From positions 1 to 64,000 of the forward strand of contig FWCC01000162.1 of the NCBI GenBank assembly GCA_900169235.1: a stretch of DNA of 64,000 nt, read 5' to 3'. Shown here in pieces: positions 42,474 to 54,954 of this stretch; the first letter of the stretch is position 1; each line of letters opens with the position of its first letter. A model generated the notes under the pieces. It saw only the letters and a program-made list of their open reading frames with translations. It was not told where the DNA came from and made no database searches. This DNA is from Zarea fungicola. Taxonomy: Eukaryota > Ascomycota > Sordariomycetes > Hypocreales > Cordycipitaceae. The position numbers were made by a program, and so were the translations under genes.

Positions 42474-43909
42474 GATGACCAATCTTCTCTTTTTACTTCG
42501 TCTTGTTAAGAGGCGCCCTTTACTATGAGCATGATATTCGTGAAATGTTACTCCTTTTGGAATGTGCCGCGTCCACGGGGAATATATAGATTATCGCTGC
42601 CCGTTGGGCCGCGCAAGCAGAACAATCGTTGAGGCTCATCCGAGGCTCAATAATACCACTGCCACTGCCAAGTGCTGAAATATTGTCCCCAATTGTGGTA
42701 CCCAAAGTATGCCTCGTTCATTGTGTGGATATACCTTAAATTTCGTGTGCAGGGGGTACTAAAGCATCTGCCCCAACTCACAAAGTATGTTTCGGGAGCT
42801 AACTCAAGGCTGTAGATCTGTCAGCCGTATAAGAAAGCAGATAATGTTAAATCCAGCTAATAAAGGTTGTACTTCCTTATTGGACATGGAGATCGAATAA
42901 ACCCGACAACCCGACAACCCGAGTTCACCTAGTGGGGTGGTTGGCCACTGCCAAGCAATTTGCCGCACCAGGCTTTTCCCTGCCAAATCTGCCTTGTGTC
43001 ATTACCACGGCGATTAATCAGAACTTCTGTTGTAAGTGACTCGACCATTTTAACTGATTAAAATGGTTCCATTTGGGTCCTTTTGTGCAAGCTTCGCTGC
43101 CCACTCAAAATTGCCAAGGCATGGTGAATATGACAAGTTGTCAGCAATAGAAGCAAGCTTTGTAGGTGTAAAACTAGCCCTTTGCAATAGACTCAAGCAC
43201 AAACAAGTAGTTTAACTGTTCCTATCGAACCATAGCTCTGCATATCTGGCACTTCTTATTATGTTGCCCCATAGAGGCTGGAATCCTTTCCGAGAGAAAA
43301 GGAAACCGCGCCAAAGTTTATTCAAATAAAGAAACAAGAAATGGAAATGCTTGCACAAATTTCCCCGTTATAGCATGAGCCGTTTCGGAATGATCAAGTT
43401 CACTCGTATATTACAACAGTGCAGCAGTTCTGTATTGACCACCAGAGAGAGACTCGACCATGCCCAGCATCAGTCGGCCTTTGCAGTGGTAGCCGAAGAC
43501 CCGATTGGCTTCTCTGAAGAAATGAAGTTGCATTAAAATACAGTCATCCATGTAGCTGGGAGAGACGTTGAATACCTCACTATTTATTCCATTGCCGCGG
43601 CCCACCAGGCGTCCTGTGTTCTTGGTTCAAAATTCCCCTCTCGGAGCAAATTAATTATGACGAGGTTTTCTCTTGGGAGCTCGTCCACCAGGAGCGGAGC
43701 AGGGCCGCTTCAACTTAAACACACACAACCTGACGATTTTATTGCAGCACAACGCGCCAACAAGTAACTCCTTTCAAAGTAAGAGGTATTGGTGAGTATT
43801 GGAATTTTTCAGTTTTATACAAAAATCTGCTTTCTCGTTTTAAATAAATGAAAAATACGTGTTACCATGCCTAACACTCATTCTGCATAAGACAACGGTT
43901 GACAGCATG

Positions 43910-43940
43910 GAGCGGCCGCTTCGGGACCGGCCGGCCGCTC
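43910..43940. repeat. GC-rich inverted repeat
   Basis: GAGCGGCCG at 43910-43918 is perfectly complementary to CGGCCGCTC at 43932-43940, with a 13-nt loop. Confidence 0.75.
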
Positions 43941-44190
43941 GAAAAGGCGGATCAACAGCGCCACCGGAATCTAACTCCGGCTACCCCAACAACAACGCAA
44001 CGGCGTCTTCCTCGAAATGTTCTTAATGCTACATTACCAGTTGCAAAGTCATAAAAGTATCAGCACTACTTTGCATTAGTCGGTCTATGAGTTAGTATAG
44101 CCAGCGTTGCCTGGCTGTTGTGTTGCACGTAGTAGTTACTTTAATGTCATTAAAGCCGGTCTTTATTAAGTAGGCTAATATCTGACCGAT

Positions 44191-44214
44191 ATGTGGGCTA
44201 ATAGCTGCCCACAT
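44191..44214. repeat. 8-bp hairpin ATGTGGGC/GCCCACAT
   Basis: Perfect 8-bp arms with an 8-nt loop (TAATAGCT). The word GGCTAAT occurs three times within 60 bp (near 44173, 44196 and 44219). Confidence 0.7.
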
Positions 44215-44399
44215 AAGTGGGCTAATTTCGATGTTCCAAGTTCCGAGACTAACGACGTGCTTTAAGAGCCTATCTATCCAGTTGCCAATGACACAAGCCC
44301 GGACTTAACGTCTCTTCGAACAAACCTCTTGCTTAGAAAATATTGACCATCAAATCATGTCCGATGGCTATCCGCAGCTTTAATAAAGCATGGCACGAC

Positions 44400-44407
44400 T
44401 ATATAAG
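44400..44407 (+). promoter_or_regulatory. TATA box of the short-chain dehydrogenase gene
   Basis: TATATAAG, 122 nt upstream of the ATG at 44522. Confidence 0.5.
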
Positions 44408-44521
44408 CAGTGGCCCTCCGCTGTAAATTTATTACCCAAATCAATAGATTCATCACTCGAATAACATCTCTGCAATTAGTCTCCATCTACTATTACACCA
44501 AACTATTTACTCTTATTAAAA

Positions 44522-45337
44522 ATGACAAAAGTCTGGCTCGTTACTGGCACCTCTCGCGGCCTCGGCCGTGCTCTCGCAGAGGGCATCCTTGAAGCGGGGG
44601 ATTCCCTCGTCGCCACTGCTCGTGACCCGGCCCAGCTCCAAGACCTGGTTTCCAAGTACGGCCAGGATCGCGTCCTAGCCGTTGCCCTCGACGTCACTGA
44701 TTCAAAAAGCGCCGCCTCTGCCATCACCGCCACCATTTCCAAATTTGGCCGCCTCGACGTTCTCGTCAACAACGCCGGCTATGCGGAAACTGCCTCCGTT
44801 GAGGACATTTCACTCGAATCCTTCCGCGACCAAGTTGAGACAAACTTTTTTGGCGTGGTCAATGTGACAAAGGCCGCCCTTCCGACGCTGCGCAAGCAGG
44901 GAAGCGGCCACATCATGCAGGTGTCTTCTGTAGGTGGACGGGTTGGCTCACCCGGCTTGTCTGCCTACCAGAGCAGCAAATGGGCCGTGGGTGGCTTCTC
45001 CACGGTGTTGGCCGCCGAGGTCGAACCTCTTGGGATTCGCGTGACGGTCCTGGAGCCGGGCGGCATGAAGACCGAGTGGGGTACGGGCATGTCCAGCGAC
45101 GTGAGCGAGCCATACAAGGCCACTGTGCAGGCCATGGCGGACCGGCGCGGCGAGTTGAGAGAGCACTGGCCGGAGCCGGCAGACATTGTTCGCAGCGTGC
45201 TTCATGTCGCCAACGTGCCGGAGCCGCCTCTGCGCTTGCTTCTGGGCAAGGACACGGTGCAAATTGCGCAGATGGTGGCTGAAAAGCTGGCTGCATCGGA
45301 TGAAAAGTGGCGGGAGGTGACTCGGCTGAACGTATAG
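44522..45337 (+). CDS. Short-chain dehydrogenase/reductase, classical type
   Basis: NAD(P)H-dependent oxidoreductase with a Rossmann fold. Intronless, 271 residues, ATG at 44522. The cofactor motif TGTSRGLG lies at residues 8-15; Arg12 in that loop and ATARD at 31-35 favour NADP(H). NNAG is at 83-86, and the catalytic triad Ser136, Tyr149, Lys153 is complete (SSVGGR...SAYQSSK). The loop VLEPGGMKTEWG after the active site is typical of the SDR group close to oxidoreductases acting on carbonyl compounds in fungi. Cytosolic; substrate unknown. It has its own TATA promoter and ends about 90 bp from the convergent zinc-finger gene. Confidence 0.95.
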   Translation: MTKVWLVTGTSRGLGRALAEGILEAGDSLVATARDPAQLQDLVSKYGQDRVLAVALDVTDSKSAASAITATISKFGRLDVLVNNAGYAETASVEDISLESFRDQVETNFFGVVNVTKAALPTLRKQGSGHIMQVSSVGGRVGSPGLSAYQSSKWAVGGFSTVLAAEVEPLGIRVTVLEPGGMKTEWGTGMSSDVSEPYKATVQAMADRRGELREHWPEPADIVRSVLHVANVPEPPLRLLLGKDTVQIAQMVAEKLAASDEKWREVTRLNV

Positions 45338-45429
45338 AGTCAAATGTTCGAATATTGCTTGGGGTATATATTTACAGTTTTTTAAAAACATTAATACAAA
45401 AATGAAACGAACTTGACCCTTTTCCCCTT

Positions 45430-46759
45430 TCATTGGACGTGCTCGATTTTGAGAGTTGGGTTTTCCTTTTCTAGCGTCGAGTCAACGACATGCGAGAGTT
45501 GGATTGCAGCTGACTTTGCGCCTGTTGCAAAGGAAGCGCCATGTACGTCTTTCAAATGTGTCTCGATTCTCTCCGACGCGCATCTTTCTGAGCAGTACAC
45601 AGTAGCGCGCTTGTCAGCAAAGCATTCTTTGCACAGCACGGGCTCCAAGACGCCATCGCTCATGTCAACGTCTTCATCTGTAAGCTGAACGCACCGCTCA
45701 CCTGCGTTGCAGTCATGCTCTTTCTCAATGTGCTCCTCCTATGAATTTGGTTAGCTGTGAGCACAAAAACCGCGCAATAAAGCTTACCTGTCCTTGATGG
45801 TAGCATTCCTCCGAACAGTACACTGTGAGCTTGCCCTCTCCACCCATTTGAACAAGAGTCTGGCACAAAGAACATGAGAACACCTTCTCAATCGACAATC
45901 CACGCTGGCAAACAGTACAGTGCGGCAGGTCGTAGAGCTCAGACTTGGCCTGAGCTTTTTGGAGGAGTGCCTTAGACTCCTTCCGCTTCTGCTCAAAGGC
46001 TGTCCTCGCTCTGCGCAGCTCGTCCAAGCGACCGGCATGCACGTCCCTCTGGTTCTGGGAGCTCTTGCTCCGATGGTTATCTTCCACAATGCGGCCGACG
46101 ACCTGCTCCAACGTCAAGCTATCGGAAGCTTGGTATTGATCCATGTACGGCTGGGCATAATCAAGAATGCCGTCGCCTCCACCACGCTGGAAAAACACTT
46201 CGACGTACAACTTCTTGAGCTGTTCCGGCTGGCCCTTTAGAGCCGTCACCTGCCCGACAAACGCGTCCACCTCGTCCGACCAATTGCGTGGCTTGCCCAC
46301 ACCCTCCCACATCATGGCCACGAGCTCCTGCCGGCTCCGATCCGGGTCATCCAGCATGCCGCGCATCTCTTCCAGCGGCGTCTCATGCTCAGCGACTTCG
46401 AGAAAATCGGGGTGTCTGCGTAGCACCCAGCGGTACCAGGCCTCCTTCTCAGACTCAATGTGGGCCTCAATCGGTTTGAGGTCGCCTTTGTAGTCCTTGG
46501 CGTCTGCGAAGAGATCATCCAGCTCCTGTAGAAATGCGCGCCGTTGTGAGAACCATTCCTGCTCACGGCTTCCGCTGTATCGCTGCCTCATGCGCTCAAG
46601 CACCTTGGGGTAGCAGTCTTTGCACTCAGCGACGTGCTTCTTACCACAGTCGTGTGCGCATGAGCTCTTGATCTTCTCTACATCGGCAGCACAGAGACTT
46701 CGCTGACTACGTGCCGTGTTGAGTTCTGTCCAGTATTCTGGCAGTAATTGGGCCGCCAT
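45430..46759 (-). CDS. Zinc-finger protein with two MYND/HIT-like cysteine modules
   Basis: Exons 46759-45788 and 45738-45430 give 426 residues with one 49-nt intron. The N-terminal part has a Cys/His patch (CAHDCGKKHVAECKDC, about 33-48). The middle is charged and helical with a probable coiled coil (QNQRDVHAGRLDELRRARTAFEQKRKESKALLQKAQAKSEL region). Two similar zinc-binding modules follow: CTVCQRGLSIEKVFSCSLC...VYCSEECYHQGQEEHIEKEHDC, which the intron interrupts, and LCKECFADKRATVYCSERCASERIETHLKDVHG. The VYCSEEC/VYCSERC motif with downstream His and Cys is MYND-like. I do not know a characterised orthologue; a role in protein interaction or transcription is possible but unproven. Confidence 0.82.
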
Positions 46760-47212
46760 GGTGTGAAGATGGGGCTTGGGCTGGCGGATTCTAGGTCAAA
46801 CGGTTGCTAGAAGTACGAGACGTGTCTGTTTATGAGACAGGCAACAGCCAGACGACGACGTTCGATTAGGCGTTAAATGTAAAGTGGAAGATTCAGTAAT
46901 ACCCTCAAGCCTATTAAGTTAAGCTTGTAATTATATCAATTAGCCGTCTTTGTTTGCCGAATGAACAATAGCAGGTGAGCTGTTCTGGTGAAGGTGTCGA
47001 CGCGACTGCCGAGAATCAACCGGTACTGCGATAGGCCCCACTATCGCCAGCCTGTTGCAATGGACGAGCTGCAAATTTACTTTCCAACTTGTTACATCCA
47101 ACCTGCGCTAGATTTTGTGTGGCATAGAAGCTCTTCTCACCGTCATCACTATCTTCACATCTGCTGCGTAAACTAATTTGCTCAATATATTTCTCAAGTC
47201 CCCCAAGTCATC
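46760..47212. promoter_or_regulatory. Divergent intergenic region before YSF3
   Basis: About 450 bp between the divergent zinc-finger and YSF3 genes; serves both promoters. No other gene seen. Confidence 0.55.
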
Positions 47213-47579
47213 ATGGTAAATCCTTCAGCTTCAATCTGTCCTATCCCTCGACCTGGCTACTAACGCTTTCAAGGCCGATAAACTTCGTACACAACAAGAG
47301 CTCGAGCGTCTTCAGGCCAAATTTATCGGAACCGGCCACGCTGATACGACGAGTTGGGAGTGGCGCACAAACATCCAGCGCGACACCTACTCTTCCATTG
47401 CCGGCCATCGGCCGCTCCTCTCCTACATTTCTCTGGCAGAGAATGAGCCATTGACAAAGACAAGAGCAAGCATGATTCGCGTAAGCTGAATTCGGCTTTT
47501 TTCAAAGCACGAATATGGACTAACGCTGTGACAGAAAATGCTGCAACCCGCTGGCCCTCCACCACCGCGCGAAGACTAA
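47213..47579 (+). CDS. YSF3: Splicing factor 3b subunit 10 kDa (SF3B5/Ysf3)
   Basis: Small core subunit of SF3b in the U2 snRNP, which contacts SF3B1 and helps recognise the branch point. Three exons: 47213-47215 (the ATG alone), 47274-47480 and 47535-47579, giving 84 residues. Introns of 58 and 54 nt have branch sites TACTAAC and ACTAAC. The protein carries the family core ELERLQAKFIGTGHADTTSWEW, the RD(T/S)Y motif, ISLAENE and the C-terminal KMLQPAGPPPP, all highly conserved in eukaryotes. The length matches human SF3B5 (86). Every coding exon here is too short for simple open-frame searches. It is convergent with NSE3. Confidence 0.95.
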
Positions 47580-47824
47580 ACCATTGCAACTACGAGACAC
47601 AAGCATTACATTTCATCATTTACGGCGAACGATACATGTACACCAGGGCAGTGTAGGGTTTCATTTTTTTTAAACGGCGTTTTGGGGTAATATACCATTG
47701 GTGCCATACTAGGGGGAAAAGATGCGGCGTGTTTAATTGACACTGGTAGGGGAACGACGCTATCTGGAATCATAATGTCATTAAAATCATTGTGCTGTTT
47801 CTTTTCCTGTGTGTAATTTGTGAT

Positions 47825-48838
47825 TTACATGACAGTGTCTCCATCGGCATCCGCGGTTCCAGCTTCCTGAGGTTGTTTAATCCCGAGGCTCGCATGCAGC
47901 TTTCGCTCCAGATCATTGTCATCTTGGCCATACACCTCACGCACAAAGCCCATGACGCCATCGAGGCCAATCTCCTCCCTCCCGCGTGGCCCTACATGCC
48001 ATGTTACGGTATGCTCGCCTTCGTGTCCAATGGGCGGACGGTCGACTTTGCGCACCACGTAGCCTTGCCTCTCCATGCGCTTCAGTGTTATCTCCGTCTT
48101 CTCGGCAGCAACGTTCCTGTCAGCGTTGAGTCGGAGCAGGTAGCGTATGAGCTTGGGATCACTTAGTTCGCCGGCATTTAGCCATATCAGCGAGACCACC
48201 ATGGTGTAAAAGGCCAAATATGTGGCTTCGGATTCGAGGGTCGGTACGTTGGACGGCGGGATAATGATGGCAGAGCGGTAGGCGGCAGGCAGGACCGAGG
48301 TGAGGATGTAGGCGCCGGACCCCGTCTTGGGCTGCGCATTCGACTTCATGGCCTGGCGCTTCTCCTGCAGTGACATTTTCTCGCGCACGGGTAGCTCTCT
48401 AAGCTCCATGCCCCAGATTGTCCGCAGCTGCTTTTGTCCCAGGGCGAACACTCTCTTGAACGCTCTCCCTTGGTTTCCGAGTACTATTATGGATGGTCAG
48501 GAGACGAGAACTGAGGGAAAATAGGAGCCGCTGTATAGCTAACCTCGTTCCTTGATGCCATCTCTTCGTATTGGTGTCCGTGAAAACTCGCAAGACAGCG
48601 CATATCGAACCAACTTCTTTGCCAACTGCTCGTCTGCACCACGACTGGGGTCTTCATTATCACTTCCTTCGTCGCCAGTTTCCACTTCTGCTTCGGAATC
48701 ATTTTCATTTTGTTGCTGTGTCTGTCTCACATCTTCTTCTGATTCCTCATCTTCAACCTATCTGCTGTTAGCCAAATATTGTTGGTACGCTGTGGCACGG
48801 ATCCGCACCTGTCGATTACGGCGGCGCCCAGGTGGCAT
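47825..48838 (-). CDS. NSE3: MAGE-domain protein, SMC5/6 complex subunit Nse3
   Basis: Subunit of the NSE1-NSE3-NSE4 module of the SMC5/6 complex, acting in DNA repair and chromosome segregation in the nucleus; the MAGE tandem winged-helix domain stimulates the Nse1 ubiquitin ligase and binds DNA. Exons 48838-48809, 48757-48544, 48483-47825 give 300 residues, introns 51 and 60 nt. The N-terminus is basic then strongly acidic (EDEESEEDVRQTQQQ, EVETGDEGSDNED). The MAGE domain begins at LAKKLVRYALSCEFSRTPIRRDGIKERVL and includes QKQLRTIWGMELRELP, SVLPAAYRS, EATYLAFYTMVVSLIWLNAG and YLLRLNADRN. Homology domain order matches fungal Nse3. The gene is divergent from SLS1 with a 301-bp shared promoter. 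Confidence 0.92.
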
Positions 48839-49139
48839 TATGTCGTTTAAATTAAGTGGGATAAAACAATGAACAAGGATTGGCAGCTTCAGAGATTGTG
48901 TAATAAGAAGTCTTTGTATGCTGAAAGAGTTGTTGGAGGGGCATTGTCAGTGCAGTCGCGTGTCGTCGCGTCTTAAGCGGGTGCACTTTATCTTTAGCTG
49001 GCTGCCAAAGAAAAGCTTATCGTTATCGGCAGCGACAAATTTAGCCCATGCCCCTGTTGTCTCTACGTCGCAATTCGGCCACTTTCTGCCAACCAGCAAT
49101 AATTTCTAATGTATTTCTGCTGCTGAATTTTCTGCTCAG
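48839..49139. promoter_or_regulatory. Bidirectional promoter of NSE3 and SLS1
   Basis: 301 bp separate the two divergent start codons; no TATA box obvious, as expected of housekeeping promoters. Confidence 0.6.
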
Positions 49140-52100
49140 ATGATATCTCGTTCAGTGCGGCCGTGGCGCATTTCCGGCTCCTGGCCGCCAGCACTGGCGC
49201 AACGACGATGCGACGGCATGCAAGTCCACAGCGCCTCTCGCCTTGGTGCTTCTGCTCTGCTGGCCAGGCGCGGATACGCATCATCGAATAACAAACGATT
49301 CACAAGCGAAGAGATGGAGTCACTGATTCGAAACCCCTCCATGAGAATACCGAAACCTGGCAGCGAGACAGCGCAATCGTCGCAGAGAACCCGGAGGCAA
49401 CCAGGATCCCGCAGGAGGTCGGTGACTAGCGGCGACACGAAAGAAAGGCGCCTCACAAGTGAGGAATTCACTTCTATGCTAGCGAGTGAAAGAATCAAGC
49501 CCAAGCATGAATCTAAACGGCCGGATGCAACCAAGGAACCTGCTGGGCAAAATGCACCTCTTGCCAACCAAGAAGATCAGCTGAGCATTCCGCCAAACGC
49601 AACGACACTGGCCGGCAATAGTAAATCAACCGCGATTCAACATGGCGGAATGCCCGACATTGAAAATTACGAACCTACCGAGGCAGAGCTGTCAGAAATG
49701 CTGGAATCCGCACAAGCTGCTGCTAGCGACGACGCAGAACTCGATTCGAGCCCCTCTGGCATGACCGAGTCAGAATCTACAGAAACGGCCGAATCCGCCT
49801 CTCAGTTCAATAGCATAAACCACGGCGAATACGATACTCTAGCTTCCGAAGACGATATGCATTTCGAGACACCTACCACAGCAACGCAACCCAAAACGCG
49901 GGCCTTCAAGCACGAGCTTCTAACCCACCAAAACCTCGGTGTCGCAGCGCTCGGCCAGCCGGTCGAGGCTCTGATCCTCAAAGACCCAAATCGAATGAAG
50001 CGAATCAAAAAGTCACTTCCGGTTCTGGAGCTCGAATCAACATTGAAAGCTCCAGTAGAGCTAAAATGGGCAGATTATGTCGACGCACCTGGCGACGCCA
50101 AAGATTCCGCACTCGAAGCCTGGGAGAATATCGACGAGATGCGACCGGCCGCCGACGCAAGTGTGATATCAGCACATGAGTATCATAAATTAGTAGCGGC
50201 ACTTGTAGATGGGTTTACGAGATCGCAACTGTCTAGCTATATTACCATGAAACATACTGAAGCGCTGGAGTCCGGAGAAGAAGAACTCTCGACTGAATAT
50301 CCATGGATTCAAAAACAGACACCTTGGAAGCCAGCTTTTGAGATTGAGCTGGAAGATACAAAGCCCAAATATCTGCTTTCTGCTGCTATTATCAACAAGT
50401 TGTGGAAGATTGAGGTTCGCGAACAGGTTGAGAATCTCGGGCGCGTGTTGTTATGGGTGCACCCAACCACTTTTCAGTTGCTAACAGGTACAGCACAACA
50501 TTTTTTCCTACTGCAGACTGTACTAGACCATTCTAACAAGCTTTTCTTATAGGGCATGGTCGTCATGTTCTGGAATCCATACAACGCGACATGTTGAACC
50601 CGGGAAACAACGAGAGGCTCGCCGCCAAGTCTGAAGAGTCGCGCATCGGCATCTACGCATCAAAATCCGCAATTCCCGCGGTCATCGATCGTCTGGCAGA
50701 CATTGCAGAAGCAATAACTTCCTCTGATATTTGTGTCAAGAATATAAAGGAGGAAAATCTAAAGCAACCTACACTCGACAACCTAGCTCGCATAACAAAT
50801 ACTATTATAGAAAGGGACGACTGTGGAAAGGTTCGGGCAAGCACAGTCAGTCTGACCCGAGGTTTTACATGCTAACGGATTGGACTTGAAGACTTTGAAA
50901 ATCCACTGGATTGCCGATAGCGACCGGCCGAAACCATCGAGCACCGATACGGAGGGCCCCATCGTACGAGAAGGGCCGGCAGATATTGTCAACCGGCTTC
51001 TAGTGGCCATACAACCGACACACACGCTCGAGACCAATGCCTCACAGCAAATATTAACACATACAACGAGAGGAAAGCCTAAAGGCGCTCTTTACATAGA
51101 TTACCACCGCGAGACAAGGAGCATGTCCTGGCGCGATAAGCTACGGCCCTGGTTTCGGTACACCAGCGGAGTCGGAATGCCCACTGAGAAGCAGCGGTTA
51201 TCTCTGCAGCTTGCGGCACGCGCTGAGCTTGCGCAGTTACCCGCATCTACGGTCTCGGACGCTTCCAAGACGTCTCAGCTTACCATGGCCACGTTTGGTC
51301 ATGTTTTGCACCCAGAAGAGTCTGCCAAGGACACCAAAACCAAGCAGTCCGATACAGCACGACGGATACTTTCGCCCGTTATCCCGCATCCTGCTGCTCT
51401 GGTGAAGCTCTCGGCAAGTGACGAGCCTGTCACACAATTCACTGCCATTGTCCTCAATTTCTCTCCCGATACTACGCAGCTACACGGCCTAGACGATGCC
51501 ACCGCCAGCGCTTTACCTCGTGTGCGGCTCACCCTCCCCATCGACGAGATGGCAGACCTGTCCAACTTTGACTTTCCGCCCAGCTCTACCCTTAATGCCA
51601 TCTCGACACAACGCGTTCATGACCTCCTGCTCCCCGCTGAGAGCGTCGACGTGCGACTCATGCAGCAACAGCTCGTATCCCTGGACGCTGACCAGCCTGC
51701 GCTACGCAAGTTTCTGTCTGCCTCCGAGTTCAATCTGCTCGAGGGCCGGCTGCGCACGCCAAGCCGCATCTCCTTTTCCTCAATCCCGCATGTAGATGGA
51801 AAGGAGGATGTCCCGTATCTGTTTATGGGTCTCGAGGTGCATCAGTCTGTCGAGACAACGCTGGGCGGCCACACGATCCGCTATGAGAGCATCGAGGCCG
51901 GGCAGCACGGTGGCCAGCGGCAGGAGCTATCTCTGCATCGTCGTATACTGCCCCGCGCAGACGGCGTAGAGATGTCATCTGGACAAGAGGACGATGGCTT
52001 CTTGCGGCTTGTCGAGGATATCGCAACCGGAAACGTGTTTTCGTGGAACGACGGAGACAAGCTCATGCCGGAGCGTTCCCAGGAGCAGTTCACGCTGGAC

Positions 52101-52403
52101 ATGCTCGAGGATGGCGAGGTAGAAGCCGAACCTGCCGAGGACGCCGCGCTGGAAAAGGAGTTTGTCGAGAAAGCGGCTGGCGCAAAGTTGGCCGATGGCG
52201 TCGAGCTCACATCCACCACGACGGAGGATGCCGTCGTGACACCTGGTAATGAGCAAGATCCTGCAAGCATGCCAGAGTCTAACAACGAACAGCAGGGGAC
52301 GGACGTCGAGAATGGCGGCACGACTCAGCTTGACGAAAGCTTGGAGCAGCCTAGTGCACAGGAGGATGGGAAATCTCAACCCAAGAAGGGCGAGCATATC
52401 TAG
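49140..52403 (+). CDS. SLS1: Mitochondrial inner-membrane regulator, SLS1 family
   Basis: Large fungal protein of the Sls1 family, which in yeast sits on the matrix face of the mitochondrial inner membrane and couples mitochondrial transcription with translation. Exons 49140-50487, 50553-50830, 50892-52403 (1045 residues); introns of 65 and 61 nt, the second with branch site GCTAAC and acceptor TTGAAG. The N-terminus (MISRSVRPWRISGSW.., about 45 residues) is Arg/Ser/Ala-rich and acid-free, a mitochondrial presequence. A low-complexity, acidic stretch follows (residues 50-240), then the conserved Sls1 region with KTRAFKHELLTHQNLGV, ALILKDPNRMKRIKK, IINKLWKIEVREQV, and the KIHWIADSD and MFGLEVHQSVE-like segments. 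The C-terminus is acidic. Weakest point is the exact second intron acceptor. Confidence 0.85.
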
Positions 52404-53055
52404 GGGCGTAAATGCTGCTCATCACCACAGCTGCCATGGCTGCTGGTGAAGGAAAGCCTCACGTATGACGCAATGACCAGCTACACAACTCGTGTGCCAC
52501 ATCTCGTGAGACAGTTTAACAAAACAGCTTGTACATCACATTTACATACATGTATAGTAGAATCAAAACTGAATAGAATATACCATAGGCGTGTAGGATA
52601 GAACTTGACATTTTGGCTGGTAATATTTTGCTTATCTTCTCTCCATTTCGGCCAGCAACTAGCAACAGCCAGCCCTCACTACCGCCACAAACAGATTTTG
52701 CTGGAGCCCATGTCCAGAAAGGAGAGTACTTCAGCAAAGGGATTAAGACTACAATTCAGAGGCATCAAAGGGGCATCAAAGGGACATTTAATTTCACACA
52801 GCATCGAAAACGAATAATTGTTTCAGAATCACTTCTTGACTTTCTACTTTATTTTTTTCGTCACATAACACATTATGAGAAAACCTAAGACCTAAGACAA
52901 AGAAAATCCCAATCGTAGCCCTCTCAGTATTGTGCCCCAACTTTTCAAAGTTGAGCGCTCATGAATAGCAAAATCATCTCAGTCATAGAAGTGAGCTCAT
53001 GATACCAGGGCAGCATGCCTTTTGAGGCCAATAAGAAACGGGTGAAGTAAACCGC
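52404..53055. other. Convergent intergenic region
   Basis: Between the 3' ends of SLS1 and TEF1; contains both 3' UTRs. No gene seen. Confidence 0.6.

Positions 53056-54954
<1,899 letters not shown>

Larger units (their letters stand above)
42474..44521. other. Gene-poor region with inverted repeats
   Basis: Two kb with no recognisable gene. It contains a GC-rich 9-bp inverted repeat at 43910-43940, an 8-bp hairpin at 44191-44214 next to repeated GGGCTAAT words, and a TATA box at 44400-44407 for the short-chain dehydrogenase. The GC-rich patch (43905-44010) inside AT-rich DNA could be a mobile-element remnant, but I could not recognise one. Confidence 0.5.
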
